Below are positions 8,365 to 16,860 of a stretch of DNA of 40,507 nt, piece after piece; positions within the stretch are counted from its first letter, which is position 1; each line of letters opens with the position of its first letter. The notes under the pieces were generated by a model. That model worked only from the letters and a program-made list of their open reading frames with translations. It searched no databases and was not told the origin of the DNA. Position numbers and translations under genes: made by a program. The stretch spans positions 1 through 40,507 of the forward strand of contig JAZRIJ010000072.1 in the NCBI GenBank assembly GCA_045645205.1. Reading direction: 5' to 3'. The stretch is from RGIG1995 sp045645205 (GTDB lineage Bacteria; Bacillota; Clostridia; Oscillospirales; CAG-272).

Positions 8365-9237
8365 TTATTTCTCCGTTTGTATTCTTTTTATCTCATCGGA
8401 AAGTCGAGCAAAATCAGATACATCAAGCCTTTCTCCACGAATATTCCGGTCAAGACCGACTGCTGAAACAGCAAACTGTATTTGCTCTTTCGTTATATCC
8501 ATTTTACCCGAAAGAGCATTTACAAGAGTCTTTCTTCTCTGCTCAAATGCCGCTTTTATTACCTTAAAAAACAACTTCTCGTCTTTCACCTTTACAAGCG
8601 GCTCTTCATAAATGGTTATCTGTATAACTGCCGAGTCTACCTTCGGAGCCGGCATAAAATTTCCTGCGCTGACGTTAAACAACTTTTCCACCTTACCGTA
8701 GTAGTTCACCGATGCCGTAACAGCGCCGTAATCTCCCTCATTCGAATTTGAACAAAGCCTGTCAGCAACCTCTTTCTGTACCATAAAAGTCATTTTTTTA
8801 AAAGGCAGTCTGCTTTCAAGCAAAAGCATAAGTATAGGTGTCGTTATATAGTATGGTAAATTTGCGCAAACATAAACATTCTTTCCTTTGAATTTTTCCT
8901 CAAAAAGACTGTTTATATCGGTCTTCATTATGTCGGAATTTATAACTTCAACATTATCAAAATCGGCTAAAGTTTCCTTTAAAACAGGTATAAGTCCACT
9001 GTCTATCTCGACAGCAACCACCTTTTCAGCTACCGAACACAGCTCCCTTGTCAGCGTTCCGATACCCGGACCGATTTCAAGAATACAGTCGTTCTTCCTC
9101 GCTCCGCACTCATCTGCTATACGTATAGGAATATCTTCATTTATAAGAAAATTTTGACCAAATTTCTTTTGGAATTTAATGCCGTGATTATCCATCAGCA
9201 TTTTAACTGTTCCGATATTTGTTAGCTTCATTGGCAC
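8365..9237 (-). CDS. rsmA: 16S rRNA (adenine1518-N6/adenine1519-N6) dimethyltransferase RsmA/KsgA
   Basis: This 290-aa enzyme dimethylates two adjacent adenines in helix 45 of 16S rRNA using S-adenosylmethionine. FGQNFLIN (27-33), the SAM-binding LEIGPGIGTLT (53-63) and the target-base motif NLPYY (126-130) are present. The C-terminal helical domain contains FEQRRKTLVNAL. Two starts compete: GTG at 9237, with AGAGGA 5-6 bases upstream, and ATG at 9231, with spacing of about 11. I keep the GTG. The ribosome binding site lies next to the -35 of the oppositely oriented tRNA promoter, so any minus-strand transcript from upstream passes antisense through the tRNA gene. Confidence 0.95.
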   Translation of the reverse strand: MPMKLTNIGTVKMLMDNHGIKFQKKFGQNFLINEDIPIRIADECGARKNDCILEIGPGIGTLTRELCSVAEKVVAVEIDSGLIPVLKETLADFDNVEVINSDIMKTDINSLFEEKFKGKNVYVCANLPYYITTPILMLLLESRLPFKKMTFMVQKEVADRLCSNSNEGDYGAVTASVNYYGKVEKLFNVSAGNFMPAPKVDSAVIQITIYEEPLVKVKDEKLFFKVIKAAFEQRRKTLVNALSGKMDITKEQIQFAVSAVGLDRNIRGERLDVSDFARLSDEIKRIQTEK

Positions 9238-9246
9238 TTTTTCCTC

Positions 9247-9275
9247 TTGACAAAGTAATCACTGTATGCTATAAT
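9247..9275 (+). promoter_or_regulatory. Consensus SigA promoter of tRNA-Thr
   Basis: TTGACA (9247-9252), a 17-base spacer and TATAAT (9270-9275). The predicted start is 6-7 bases before the tRNA 5' end. Confidence 0.9.
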
Positions 9276-9287
9276 TACTCTCGGTTT

Positions 9288-9362
9288 GCCGATGTAGCAC
9301 AGTGGTAGTGCAGCTGATTCGTAATCAGCAGGTCGTGGGTTCAATCCCCACCATCGGCTCCA
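9288..9362 (+). tRNA. tRNA-Thr(CGT)
   Basis: A full cloverleaf is present. The acceptor pairs GCCGATG with CATCGGC, the D stem GCAC with GTGC, the anticodon stem GCTGA with TCAGC around TTCGTAA (anticodon CGT, reading ACG), and the T stem GTGGG with CCCAC around TTCAATC. The CCA end is encoded (9360-9362). It stands alone on the plus strand between two minus-strand genes. Confidence 0.97.
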
Positions 9363-9367
9363 TTTTT

Positions 9368-9925
9368 TTATTTATTCCTATTTTTCACAAGCGGCAGATC
9401 AAGTCTTATAATTGCTGTTATTATAGAGATCATAACAAACATCTCTGTAAGAACCCCCGCTGTCGAACCGCATATTATGTTATATACTATCCACAACGGT
9501 GAGCTGGGCAGAGATATAAGTCTGACAAGACTCGCATTTTCTATTCCCCACGCAACCGACGTCAGCACCATACCTGCCATAGGCATAAGGCTCAAAGCTC
9601 CCTCCCATGTAAATCCGACAGCAACTACGCATACAATCGAGAAGAACACTATCCACCAGCTGCTTCTTCCCCATTTTTTATCCTTGTTTACAAATACAAC
9701 CGAACGCACGGCTGCTATAAGGTTCATTAATGCCCCTGTATATGCATTAAGCATAAGAAAATGCACCGCAAAAAGAGTACAGCTTATTATCTGAATAAGC
9801 ACTATCTTCTTCTGTGTCTTCATTTGGTATGATACCATAGCAAACACAAGAGCAATAAATCCCACTATTTGCGTTGCTACGCTATGTATACTGTCAAATT
9901 TAAACGCTTCAAGCAAGCTATCCAT
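9368..9925 (-). CDS. YgjV-family inner membrane protein
   Basis: This 185-aa protein has about six hydrophobic helices, starting SVATQIVGFIALVFAMVSYQ with a conserved-looking MKTQKK loop and LNLIAAVRS-like helix. That pattern fits the YgjV (Imp-YgjV) family, whose function is not established. I chose the ATG at 9925 because GAGG sits 7 bases before it; an in-frame ATG five codons earlier overlaps that site. The stop codon lies only 6 bases from the tRNA-Thr 3' end on the opposite strand. No obvious partner gene is nearby. Confidence 0.75.
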   Translation of the reverse strand: MDSLLEAFKFDSIHSVATQIVGFIALVFAMVSYQMKTQKKIVLIQIISCTLFAVHFLMLNAYTGALMNLIAAVRSVVFVNKDKKWGRSSWWIVFFSIVCVVAVGFTWEGALSLMPMAGMVLTSVAWGIENASLVRLISLPSSPLWIVYNIICGSTAGVLTEMFVMISIITAIIRLDLPLVKNRNK

Positions 9926-10021
9926 AGCACAACCTCGCATAAAACCAAAATCATCATATATAATATCATATTAATCTTCCGTTGTCAACGAACAATCCGT
10001 TAATTTTTGACAATATTTCGG

Positions 10022-10049
10022 TTGATTTTTTGAAGTATTATACTATAAT
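10022..10049 (+). promoter_or_regulatory. Probable SigA promoter of queH
   Basis: TTGATT (10022-10027), a 16-base spacer and TATAAT (10044-10049), about 40 bases before the queH ATG. A second TTGACA at 10007 lacks a -10 at the right distance. Confidence 0.6.
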
Positions 10050-10090
10050 ATAGATATATTTACTTTTTTCGGACAAAGGAAACAAAATTA

Positions 10091-10702
10091 ATGAATGTAA
10101 AAAAAAATTATCAGCTCCTGTTGGAAAAGCAATTAAAACAGATTGAAGCATCACCTGTCCTTCCCCGTCTGCTTCTTCATGCCTGCTGCGCGCCATGTTC
10201 AAGTTATGTACTTGAATACTTGAACAAATATTTTGATATAACATTATTTTTCTGCAACCCTAACATTTCGCCGTCTGAAGAATACGTATTTCGCGCCAAT
10301 GAGCTAAAAAGACTTGTAAGCGAAATGCCTTTAAAAAATAAAGTAAATATAATTGTTCCCGATTATTGTCCAAGAGATTTTACAAACATAGCAATCGGCA
10401 AAGAAAGTCTGCCCGAAAGGAGCTCACGTTGTACAGACTGCTATTTTATAAGACTTAAGCAAACATTTGAAGAAGCTGAAAAGGGCCGCTATAACTATTT
10501 TTCCACTACCCTTTCGATAAGTCCTTATAAGGATGCAGAACGACTGAACCAAATAGGTCTTTCTCTATCCGAAAACAGCAAAACAAAATGGCTGTTTTCC
10601 GACTTCAAAAAGAAAAACGGTTACAAGCGCTCAATAGAGCTTTCAGAAAAATATAACCTCTATCGTCAAAACTACTGCGGATGCATCTACTCAAAGAAAT
10701 AA
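10091..10702 (+). CDS. queH: Epoxyqueuosine reductase QueH
   Basis: This 203-aa enzyme reduces epoxyqueuosine to queuosine in tRNA, the last step of queuosine synthesis, and replaces cobalamin-dependent QueG in many anaerobes. The diagnostic cysteines are in place: HACCAPC (Cys32, Cys33, Cys36), SRCTDCYF (Cys114, Cys117) and YCGCIYS (Cys196, Cys198). These are known in the family to bind an iron-sulfur cluster and a second metal site. The length is normal. The ribosome binding site is a modest AAAGGA about 10 bases upstream. No other queuosine gene is in the window, so the gene appears to stand alone. Confidence 0.93.
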   Translation: MNVKKNYQLLLEKQLKQIEASPVLPRLLLHACCAPCSSYVLEYLNKYFDITLFFCNPNISPSEEYVFRANELKRLVSEMPLKNKVNIIVPDYCPRDFTNIAIGKESLPERSSRCTDCYFIRLKQTFEEAEKGRYNYFSTTLSISPYKDAERLNQIGLSLSENSKTKWLFSDFKKKNGYKRSIELSEKYNLYRQNYCGCIYSKK

Positions 10703-10798
10703 TTCAAAAGCAGTGTAGCTTAAGGCTAGTCAGATTGTCAACCCAAGCTCAACATTGTTACCGGTTTCCCCTATATGCTAACCTTTTTCATAGATAAA

Positions 10799-10865
10799 TC
10801 CTCCAAATATGTTTTTCGTTTGACTGGCAGGTCAACTCATTATATCATATTTGGAGGACTTTTTT
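10799..10865 (+). other. Long nested hairpin followed by a T-run
   Basis: TCCTCCAAATATG (10799-10811) pairs perfectly with CATATTTGGAGGA (10846-10858), and six T follow at 10860-10865. The 34-base loop holds its own hairpin, TTGAC-TGGCAG-GTCAA. It may be a terminator for queH read-through, the 3' end of a small RNA, or a relic of a small mobile repeat. Apart from this and the two hairpins downstream, I see no gene in 10703-11032. Confidence 0.55.
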
Positions 10866-10887
10866 CACTGGTTAACCTATATCAAAG

Positions 10888-10910
10888 CACGCGACTATTG
10901 CGTGGTTTTC
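10888..10910 (+). terminator. Weak hairpin with short T-run
   Basis: CACGC (10888-10892) pairs with GCGTG (10900-10904), followed by GTTTTC. It is a weak plus-strand terminator candidate between queH and the convergent surface gene. Confidence 0.4.
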
Positions 10911-10916
10911 GTGATA

Positions 10917-10946
10917 CAAAAAACCCGGCGTTAATTAACGCCGGGT
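10917..10946 (-). terminator. Intrinsic terminator of the minus-strand surface protein gene
   Basis: This is a perfect 24-base palindrome, ACCCGGCGTTAA/TTAACGCCGGGT (10923-10946). On the minus strand it is followed directly by a T-run (10918-10923 read in reverse). It lies about 85 bases past the stop at 11033. Confidence 0.8.
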
Positions 10947-11032
10947 CTAAAAAGGTTCTGTATTACCCAAAAACTGTGGATTTATTTAATGATTGCGTTA
11001 AAAAGTGTTGCACTTATTTTAACAATTAATCA

Positions 11033-12508
11033 TTATTTAGCTGCTTTTTTCTTCTTCATTACGATTACAACTACAACTGCTGCAATTACTACAACTGCTG
11101 CAACTATACCGATAATAAGACCAAGGTCTGAACCTTCATCATCACCAGGTTCTGTAGAAGTTGTGGGCTCCTTTGTTTCAGGAACCTTTGTGACATCATC
11201 CTGCTTCTTGGTTTCACTTTCTTCGGGTTTAGATGTATCCTCGGGTTTTGCAGGCTCTGTTGCAGGGGGTTCTGTATCTTTTGGAGCATCAGCAAGAGCT
11301 GCTGTAAGATCTGCCTTTGTTACACCTTCAGGATATTTGATATCTGTAATATCTGTTACAAGTGCATCTGCATAAGCAAGAGAAAGTTTGTCGCCCGTCC
11401 AACCAGAGAAGTCAAGTGTGCAAACTGCAGGCAGATTATTTGAAGAACCCATAGGTGCCTGGCTGATAGACCATGCATTCTTGAAGTCACCGCCGTTAAT
11501 CTTAATATTAACAATTCCATCTGTATTAACCATACCTGTGGAACCTACACCGTTAATGTCGCACTCAAAAAAAGTACCACTGTTAATGGTAATGTTTACG
11601 TTACCCTTAAATTGTGCAGTAGAGTTTACTGTACCCGAAATAGAGCCGAGAACCGTTGTTGTTCCTTCAATTGTGAGATATGTGTTTGAATTGTTCATAA
11701 GTTGGGTTGCAATTGTTCCCCAAGCGCCTGCGGTTATCTTGTTATAAGTACCGGACTGCACAAGAAGACTAGGGTTTCTATTCTGACATCCATTGTGTCT
11801 ACTTCCTGCAGCAAGACTTATATATTCTGTAGCAACACCTTCATATGCTTCGTCGGAAGGATAGCATTTTACGCCTTCACCTATAAGTGTACGATATTCG
11901 CCGAAGCAAATTGCACGTTCTTTACCATCTGTTTCAATATCAATGTTTTCCCAAATTGTAGAACCCTTGATATCAAGCATTGCGGGAGTTTTAATAGTAA
12001 GTTTTGCGCCTGCAGTTTCACGGTAGTCAACACCGTTGTAAACGGAGGTAAACTTAATAACTTTGTTACCAAATATTTCGGTTACCATATCTCTTACATT
12101 AGAAGAACCGTTGTCGCTTACTTCGTCAATACCAATATGAACAGGTCCGCAGATAACAATAGTACCGCCACCATCATTCATAAGCATTTCAACTGCCTGA
12201 TAAAAAGCTGTAAGAAGATGCCATCTTTTTCTTTCAGCTGTGGAGTCAAATTTATCGTGGGTGTCAGAAGGCTGCAAGGGGTTAGCCGCATCAGTACCCG
12301 TACCGTCGCCTTCAAGGTCGCCTATAATCTTATTATCTTCATCTCTGGGAGCATCCTTGATAAAGATAACCTTGTCACTGCCGGGTTTAAGATTAGCAGG
12401 GTTAGGAATCTCATCTGTAGCAGGAACAGCTGATGCGCTAAGTGCAAACAAAGATGCTACCAATGCAATCGCCAATGCCACGACAAAAAGTTTTGCAAAT
12501 TTTTTCAT
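11033..12508 (-). CDS. Secreted, membrane-anchored beta-helix-like surface protein
   Basis: This is a 491-aa protein with a classic signal peptide (residues 1-27, hydrophobic core, ASA cleavage site). The body has alternating short strands and motifs such as ITINSGTF and IKINGGDF, resembling pectate-lyase-like beta-helix adhesins. After about residue 390 comes a Pro/Thr/Glu/Lys-rich spacer (roughly 405-455), then a C-terminal membrane helix (LGLIIGIVAAVVVIAAVVVV) and a KKKKAAK stop-transfer tail. There is no LPXTG motif, so anchoring is by the membrane helix through the wall. The ATG at 12508 has AAGGAG 11 bases upstream; a longer frame 16 codons upstream lacks one. It is probably an adhesin or structural surface protein. 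The function is not known. Confidence 0.8.
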   Translation of the reverse strand: MKKFAKLFVVALAIALVASLFALSASAVPATDEIPNPANLKPGSDKVIFIKDAPRDEDNKIIGDLEGDGTGTDAANPLQPSDTHDKFDSTAERKRWHLLTAFYQAVEMLMNDGGGTIVICGPVHIGIDEVSDNGSSNVRDMVTEIFGNKVIKFTSVYNGVDYRETAGAKLTIKTPAMLDIKGSTIWENIDIETDGKERAICFGEYRTLIGEGVKCYPSDEAYEGVATEYISLAAGSRHNGCQNRNPSLLVQSGTYNKITAGAWGTIATQLMNNSNTYLTIEGTTTVLGSISGTVNSTAQFKGNVNITINSGTFFECDINGVGSTGMVNTDGIVNIKINGGDFKNAWSISQAPMGSSNNLPAVCTLDFSGWTGDKLSLAYADALVTDITDIKYPEGVTKADLTAALADAPKDTEPPATEPAKPEDTSKPEESETKKQDDVTKVPETKEPTTSTEPGDDEGSDLGLIIGIVAAVVVIAAVVVVIVMKKKKAAK

Positions 12509-12594
12509 TGTAAAAAGTCTCCTTATAAAATATTTTTTGCTCGGTTGACACTTCATATCATTGTACGCAAGTTACCGATTTTATTAACACATAC

Positions 12595-12622
12595 ATTATA
12601 ACACTTTTTAAAAATTTTTCAA
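12595..12622 (-). promoter_or_regulatory. Probable SigA promoter of the surface protein gene
   Basis: On the minus strand TTGAAA (12622-12617), a 16-base spacer and TATAAT (12600-12595). The leader would be about 80 nt. The remainder of the 490-bp gap up to proS is AT-rich; apart from the proS promoter I see no gene in it and no T-box signature. Confidence 0.6.
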
Positions 12623-12930
12623 TCGTTTTTTATAAATTTCGTATTTTTCACCAAATTTAAATCATTACTTTTGTACACCAAAACGAATAAACCGCTCCCA
12701 AATAATGTATAGGCTCTGTTTTTTTACCTTATCCGCTTTAAAATGCTCAAAACCGTGTTTTCATAAACAATCCAACTCGAGTAAATGTGTGGTTTTGTCT
12801 TATAAAATATAGCCAGCCACACTTCAGCATCATCTGCGATTATCTTCCGACAATGTCTGCCCTACACAAAAGAACTGCGTTATCGTATTGAACGCAATCA
12901 ACACAGATTTGAAAAGTCAGCAAGAAATAC

Positions 12931-12959
12931 TTGACAATCATCACTCTTTAATGCATAAT
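12931..12959 (+). promoter_or_regulatory. SigA promoter of the proS-SEDS pair
   Basis: TTGACA (12931-12936), a 17-base spacer and CATAAT (12954-12959), about 40 bases upstream of the proS ATG. No T-box leader fits in the remaining space. Confidence 0.75.
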
Positions 12960-13000
12960 AATAAGGAGAGAATTATTTTTCATTAAGGGGTTTCATAAAA

Positions 13001-14440
13001 ATGACTAAAGACAAGAAAATGGTAGAGGATATTACCTCTATGGAAGTTGACTTCGCCCAGTGGTACACAGACATATGTAAAAAGGCGGAGCTTATAGAAT
13101 ACACAAGCGTTAAGGGCTGTATGGTAATCAGACCTTACGGCTATGCTATATGGGAGCATATGCAAAGAATACTCGACGGTATGTTTAAAGATTTGGGACA
13201 TGAGAATGTCTGTATGCCTATGTTCATCCCCGAAAGTCTGCTCAACAAAGAAAAAGATCACGTTGAAGGTTTTGCGCCCGAGGTTGCATGGGTAACTCAC
13301 GGCGGCAAAGAACAGCTCGAAGAAAGACTTTGCGTCCGCCCTACGTCCGAAACACTTTTCTGTGAGCATTACGCAAATATTATCCACTCCTACAGAGACC
13401 TGCCTAAGCTATACAACCAATGGGTAAGTGTTGTAAGATGGGAAAAAACAACAAGACCCTTCCTCCGTTCAAGAGAGTTTTTGTGGCAAGAGGGACACAC
13501 CATTCATGCAACGGCTGAAGAGGCTGTTATCGAAACAGAACAGATGCTCAATGTCTATGCAAAGTTCTGTGAAGAATACCTTGCTATGCCCGTTGTTAAG
13601 GGTAAGAAGACAGAAAGCGACAAGTTTGCAGGTGCTGTTTCCACTTACGCTATCGAAGCATTGATGCATGACGGTAAGGCGCTCCAAGCAGGTACTTCCC
13701 ACTACTTCGGCAACGGCTTTGCAAAAGCATTTGATATTATGTACACCGACAAAGAGAACAAAAAAGTATATCCCCATCAAACTTCGTGGGGTGTTACCAC
13801 AAGACTTATCGGCGCTATTATCATGACACACGGCGATGACTCGGGACTTGTTCTCCCTCCGGCAGTTGCGCCTATACAAACTGTTATTATTCCTATCGCG
13901 CAGCATAAAGAAGGAGTTCTCGAAAAGTCGGAAGAACTGAGAGACAGAATTGCAAAACAGTTCAGAGTTAAGCTTGACGACACAGACAACTCTGCAGGCT
14001 GGAAATTCTCTCAATATGAGATGAAGGGTGTTCCGCTTCGTCTCGAAATCGGTCCGCGCGATATTGAAAACAACCAGTGTGTACTTGTAACAAGACATGA
14101 CAGACAAAAATATATTGTTTCTTTGGACAATCTTGAAGCAGAAATTGCAGAAAAACTCCAAATTGTAAGAGACGGTATATTCCAAAAAGCTCTCGAAAAC
14201 CGCGAAAAGCACACCTACGAATGTAGATCTATTGATGAAATTAACGCAAAGCTTGCAGAAAACGGAGACGGTTTTGTCAAAGCAATGTGGTGCGGTGATG
14301 AAGAATGTGAAGACAAGGTAAAGGAAATGACCGGCGTGGGTTCAAGATGCATCCCTATGGAACAGGAACACTTCAGCGATACCTGCGTTTGCTGCGAAAA
14401 GAAAGCAACACATATGGTTTACTGGGGTAAAGCATATTAA
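13001..14440 (+). CDS. proS: Prolyl-tRNA synthetase (short, archaeal/eukaryote-like type)
   Basis: This 479-aa class II synthetase charges tRNA-Pro. Motif 2 is seen as VRWEKTTRPFLRSREFLWQEGHT, and the class II motif 3 region as GVPLRLEIGPRDIE. The anticodon-binding domain follows, then the extra C-terminal zinc-type domain with MWCGDEECEDK and CVCCEKKATHMVYWGKAY. That tail, and the absence of the YbaK-like editing insertion, mark the type 3 ProRS found in archaea, eukaryotes and many Clostridia. AAGGGG lies 10 bases upstream. The SEDS gene follows after 22 bases and is probably co-transcribed. Confidence 0.96.
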   Translation: MTKDKKMVEDITSMEVDFAQWYTDICKKAELIEYTSVKGCMVIRPYGYAIWEHMQRILDGMFKDLGHENVCMPMFIPESLLNKEKDHVEGFAPEVAWVTHGGKEQLEERLCVRPTSETLFCEHYANIIHSYRDLPKLYNQWVSVVRWEKTTRPFLRSREFLWQEGHTIHATAEEAVIETEQMLNVYAKFCEEYLAMPVVKGKKTESDKFAGAVSTYAIEALMHDGKALQAGTSHYFGNGFAKAFDIMYTDKENKKVYPHQTSWGVTTRLIGAIIMTHGDDSGLVLPPAVAPIQTVIIPIAQHKEGVLEKSEELRDRIAKQFRVKLDDTDNSAGWKFSQYEMKGVPLRLEIGPRDIENNQCVLVTRHDRQKYIVSLDNLEAEIAEKLQIVRDGIFQKALENREKHTYECRSIDEINAKLAENGDGFVKAMWCGDEECEDKVKEMTGVGSRCIPMEQEHFSDTCVCCEKKATHMVYWGKAY

Positions 14441-14462
14441 TATTTTATAAAAGGAAATTATT

Positions 14463-15587
14463 ATGTTCAAATACCGAAAAAAATTTGGCAAAAACAAAAC
14501 ATCACTTGACTATACTACGGCAATCGTTGCAATAGTATTGTCGGTGTTTGGAGTTTTTATGGTTGCAAGCGCAACAAGGGGCGGAGACAACTCCTATGTT
14601 ACCAAGCAGGCATTTGCCGTTTTTCTCGGTATTTGTTTTATGTTTATACTTTCTTACGTAAATTATGAAATCTTTCTAAACGCAAAAATATGTATAGGAC
14701 TGTTTTTTATATCAATAGACATGCTCGTTTTGACCCTTATTATAGGAATAGGGCAGGGTAACCAAAGCTGGATACAGTTTGAGGGAATTGCGCTGAACGT
14801 TCAACCCTCCGAACTTGTAAAAGTACTGTTTATCATAACCTTTGCAAAGCATCTTGATTCAATAAAAGGAAAAATAAACAAAATATATAACGTAGCGCTG
14901 CTTATGCTTCACGCAGGAATTATAATCGGGCTGGTTATAATGCAGGGAGACCTCGGTTCAGCTCTTGTTTTTATGTTTATTACAGTAGTAATGTGCTACA
15001 CACAGGGGTTAAGCATATGGTATCTTCTCGCCGGTTCGATATCTGTTGTATTTGCCGCGCCGTATTTGTGGCAATATTTGAAACCGTATCAGCAACAAAG
15101 AATCCTCGTAGGCTTTAACCCCGAATCAGACCCTTTAGGCTTTGGATACCAGCAAATACTATCCAAAGAGGCTGTAATGACCGGTTCTATGTTTGGAACA
15201 GGATATATGAACTCCACCGTTGCGCCGACGATACCATATAATCATACAGATATGATATTCTCGGTAATTGCAGAAGAACTGGGTCTTATCGGAATATTTG
15301 TACTGTTTGCATTGCTTATTTTTTTGGTTACTCGTGTTACAAGAACATCATTTATTGCAAGAAAAGATATTGGCTCTGCAATTTGTTCAGGAGTTGCCGC
15401 AATGATAATAGCGCAGTCAGTCGAAAATATTGGTATGTCATTGGGAATATTGCCCATAATCGGTATAACACTTCCCTTTATAAGTTACGGTGGTTCTTCG
15501 ATACTCAGCCTGTTTCTGTCGCTGGGGATCATATTAAGCATTTACCGTTACCGAAGCAAATACTTCTTTGAACGCGAATCTACTTAA
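14463..15587 (+). CDS. SEDS-family peptidoglycan glycosyltransferase (RodA/FtsW/SpoVE type)
   Basis: This 374-aa polytopic membrane protein has about ten helices. SEDS hallmarks are visible: QPSELVK at 114-120, GDLGSALVF at 162-170, Asp263 in HTDMIFSVIAEE (the position of the essential Asp in RodA), and ITLPFISYGGSS near the C-terminus. Such proteins polymerise lipid II into glycan strands together with a class B PBP. No PBP or mre gene is adjacent, so whether it serves elongation, division or sporulation cannot be decided from context. Length and the GFNPESDPLGFGYQ loop favour RodA. The ATG has AAGGA 7 bases upstream. A hairpin follows. Confidence 0.88.
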   Translation: MFKYRKKFGKNKTSLDYTTAIVAIVLSVFGVFMVASATRGGDNSYVTKQAFAVFLGICFMFILSYVNYEIFLNAKICIGLFFISIDMLVLTLIIGIGQGNQSWIQFEGIALNVQPSELVKVLFIITFAKHLDSIKGKINKIYNVALLMLHAGIIIGLVIMQGDLGSALVFMFITVVMCYTQGLSIWYLLAGSISVVFAAPYLWQYLKPYQQQRILVGFNPESDPLGFGYQQILSKEAVMTGSMFGTGYMNSTVAPTIPYNHTDMIFSVIAEELGLIGIFVLFALLIFLVTRVTRTSFIARKDIGSAICSGVAAMIIAQSVENIGMSLGILPIIGITLPFISYGGSSILSLFLSLGIILSIYRYRSKYFFEREST

Positions 15588-15598
15588 AAAATAATTAA

Positions 15599-15634
15599 GG
15601 CTGTTGCAACAAGATAAAATTACTTGCAACAGCC
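15599..15634 (+). terminator. Hairpin after the SEDS gene
   Basis: This is a perfect 11-base inverted repeat, GGCTGTTGCAA (15599-15609) and TTGCAACAGCC (15624-15634), just after the stop. The following T-run is poor (AATTATATTC), so it may be a weak or factor-assisted terminator. Confidence 0.5.
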
Positions 15635-15693
15635 AATTATATTCATATAATCTTTTATATCAGTTGTAAAAAATACAATAACCGTATTTTACT

Positions 15694-16671
15694 TTAATCG
15701 GCAATAACCCTCTTGCAACCCATTATCGCAAAGCCTTGACCATCTTTGTAAAGAGGCAATACTTCCACCTCGGAATACAAAGCTTCTATACACTCATTTT
15801 CACCTATGTATACAGCAACGTGGCAAACGGTATTTGACCAAGGACGGCGATAAAAAACAAGGTCTCCCGGTATTAACTCATCTGTTTGGACTTCCTTAAG
15901 CTTTGAGTCAGCCCACATAAGACGGGAATTATATTCTTCTATAGTCGAATGTTGTACCGGGTCAATACCGTCAGGATATACACCAATCGCATACATACAC
16001 TGAAGCACCAGTCCCGAACAGTCAACCCCATCTCCCGGCTTGCCTGACGCTCCAACCACATAGGGAGTACCGAGATAGTCTTTTGAGCGGTTTATAAACA
16101 CATCAACTATTTCTTCTCTCTCGGAAGATTTTTTAATCTGCACGGGAGATATATATGTACCGAGGTTGTACCAGTCTGTCTCCGAAAATCCCATTTTCAG
16201 CCAAGTATCAATATTGACAATTCCCGTATAATCAAGTCCGTTTTGGCTTTGGTAATACGCAACTTGATTTGAGAGATATTGTGTATAATATCCCCAGGTT
16301 GAAGGTCTCATACCAAAATATTTTTCTATATTGTAAACCTTAAGCCCCATAACACCAAGGGTAAGGTTGTAATCTCCTCCGCCTATACTTCCGGTTTCAT
16401 ACCTCGGAGCATACCATCCTTCAGGGGCAATATAACCTATGATTTCTTCAGTTTCAGCAACAGTTTCTTCAGTCTCCTGTATTTGTGTTTCAGGCATTTC
16501 ATCAGTTTTGGATTCATCCGGCTGTTTTTGAGGTTCAAAAGTCTCGCTTTTAAAAGAAGATTCAGTACCTATCCCTTCATCTAAAGAAGATTCTTTGTTT
16601 TTTTCTTGACAAGAAACAAGCATTATTCCCGCCAAAACAGCGATAATTAATATTTTTAAAGTTTTTTTCAT
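15694..16671 (-). CDS. NlpC/P60 lipoprotein peptidoglycan hydrolase
   Basis: This 325-aa exported lipoprotein has lipobox LVSC with Cys21. A Glu/Thr/Pro-rich linker (about 22-80) leads to a peptidoglycan-binding-like region (about 100-165, LKVYNIEKYFG...VAYYQSQNGL...GIVNIDTWLKMG). The C-terminal NlpC/P60 domain (about 185-325) follows, with the catalytic Cys218 in VDCSGLV and His284 in CHVAVYIGE, plus GDLVFY. The family cuts between D-Glu (or gamma-D-Glu) and the dibasic residue of wall stem peptides. AGGAG sits 9 bases before the ATG. It is convergent with the SEDS gene, a neighbour that polymerises the same wall, although they are not in one operon. Confidence 0.9.
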   Translation of the reverse strand: MKKTLKILIIAVLAGIMLVSCQEKNKESSLDEGIGTESSFKSETFEPQKQPDESKTDEMPETQIQETEETVAETEEIIGYIAPEGWYAPRYETGSIGGGDYNLTLGVMGLKVYNIEKYFGMRPSTWGYYTQYLSNQVAYYQSQNGLDYTGIVNIDTWLKMGFSETDWYNLGTYISPVQIKKSSEREEIVDVFINRSKDYLGTPYVVGASGKPGDGVDCSGLVLQCMYAIGVYPDGIDPVQHSTIEEYNSRLMWADSKLKEVQTDELIPGDLVFYRRPWSNTVCHVAVYIGENECIEALYSEVEVLPLYKDGQGFAIMGCKRVIAD

Positions 16672-16746
16672 ACTATTACGCTCCTGTGTATGTTTTTTCT
16701 ATTTTACCATTTTTCTGCACCAATATCAAGCTTTTGACAAAAACTG

Positions 16747-16775
16747 TTGAAAAACTTATGAAAATATGATAGAAT
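16747..16775 (+). promoter_or_regulatory. Probable SigA promoter of the pseudouridine synthase-tex operon
   Basis: TTGAAA (16747-16752), a 17-base spacer and TAGAAT (16770-16775), about 80 bases before the ATG at 16861. Confidence 0.5.
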
Positions 16776-16860
16776 AAATTGTTATATTTTTTTAGTATAA
16801 TATAAAATATGAACAAACTTACATTAAATTTATAAAAATAAACGGTGAAGAGTTTTGAAT

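Noticed and set aside
10775..11029. Open frame of 84 codons on the plus strand in the gap after queH
   Set aside because: It runs through three inverted repeats including the minus-strand terminator, has no ribosome binding site, and has a composition unlike a protein.
12557..13000. Possible T-box leader or small gene before proS
   Set aside because: No T-box sequence or specifier stem is visible and the proS promoter lies only about 40 bases from the ATG. A 46-codon minus-strand frame exists there but starts after a stop, has no start codon, and is within chance length.
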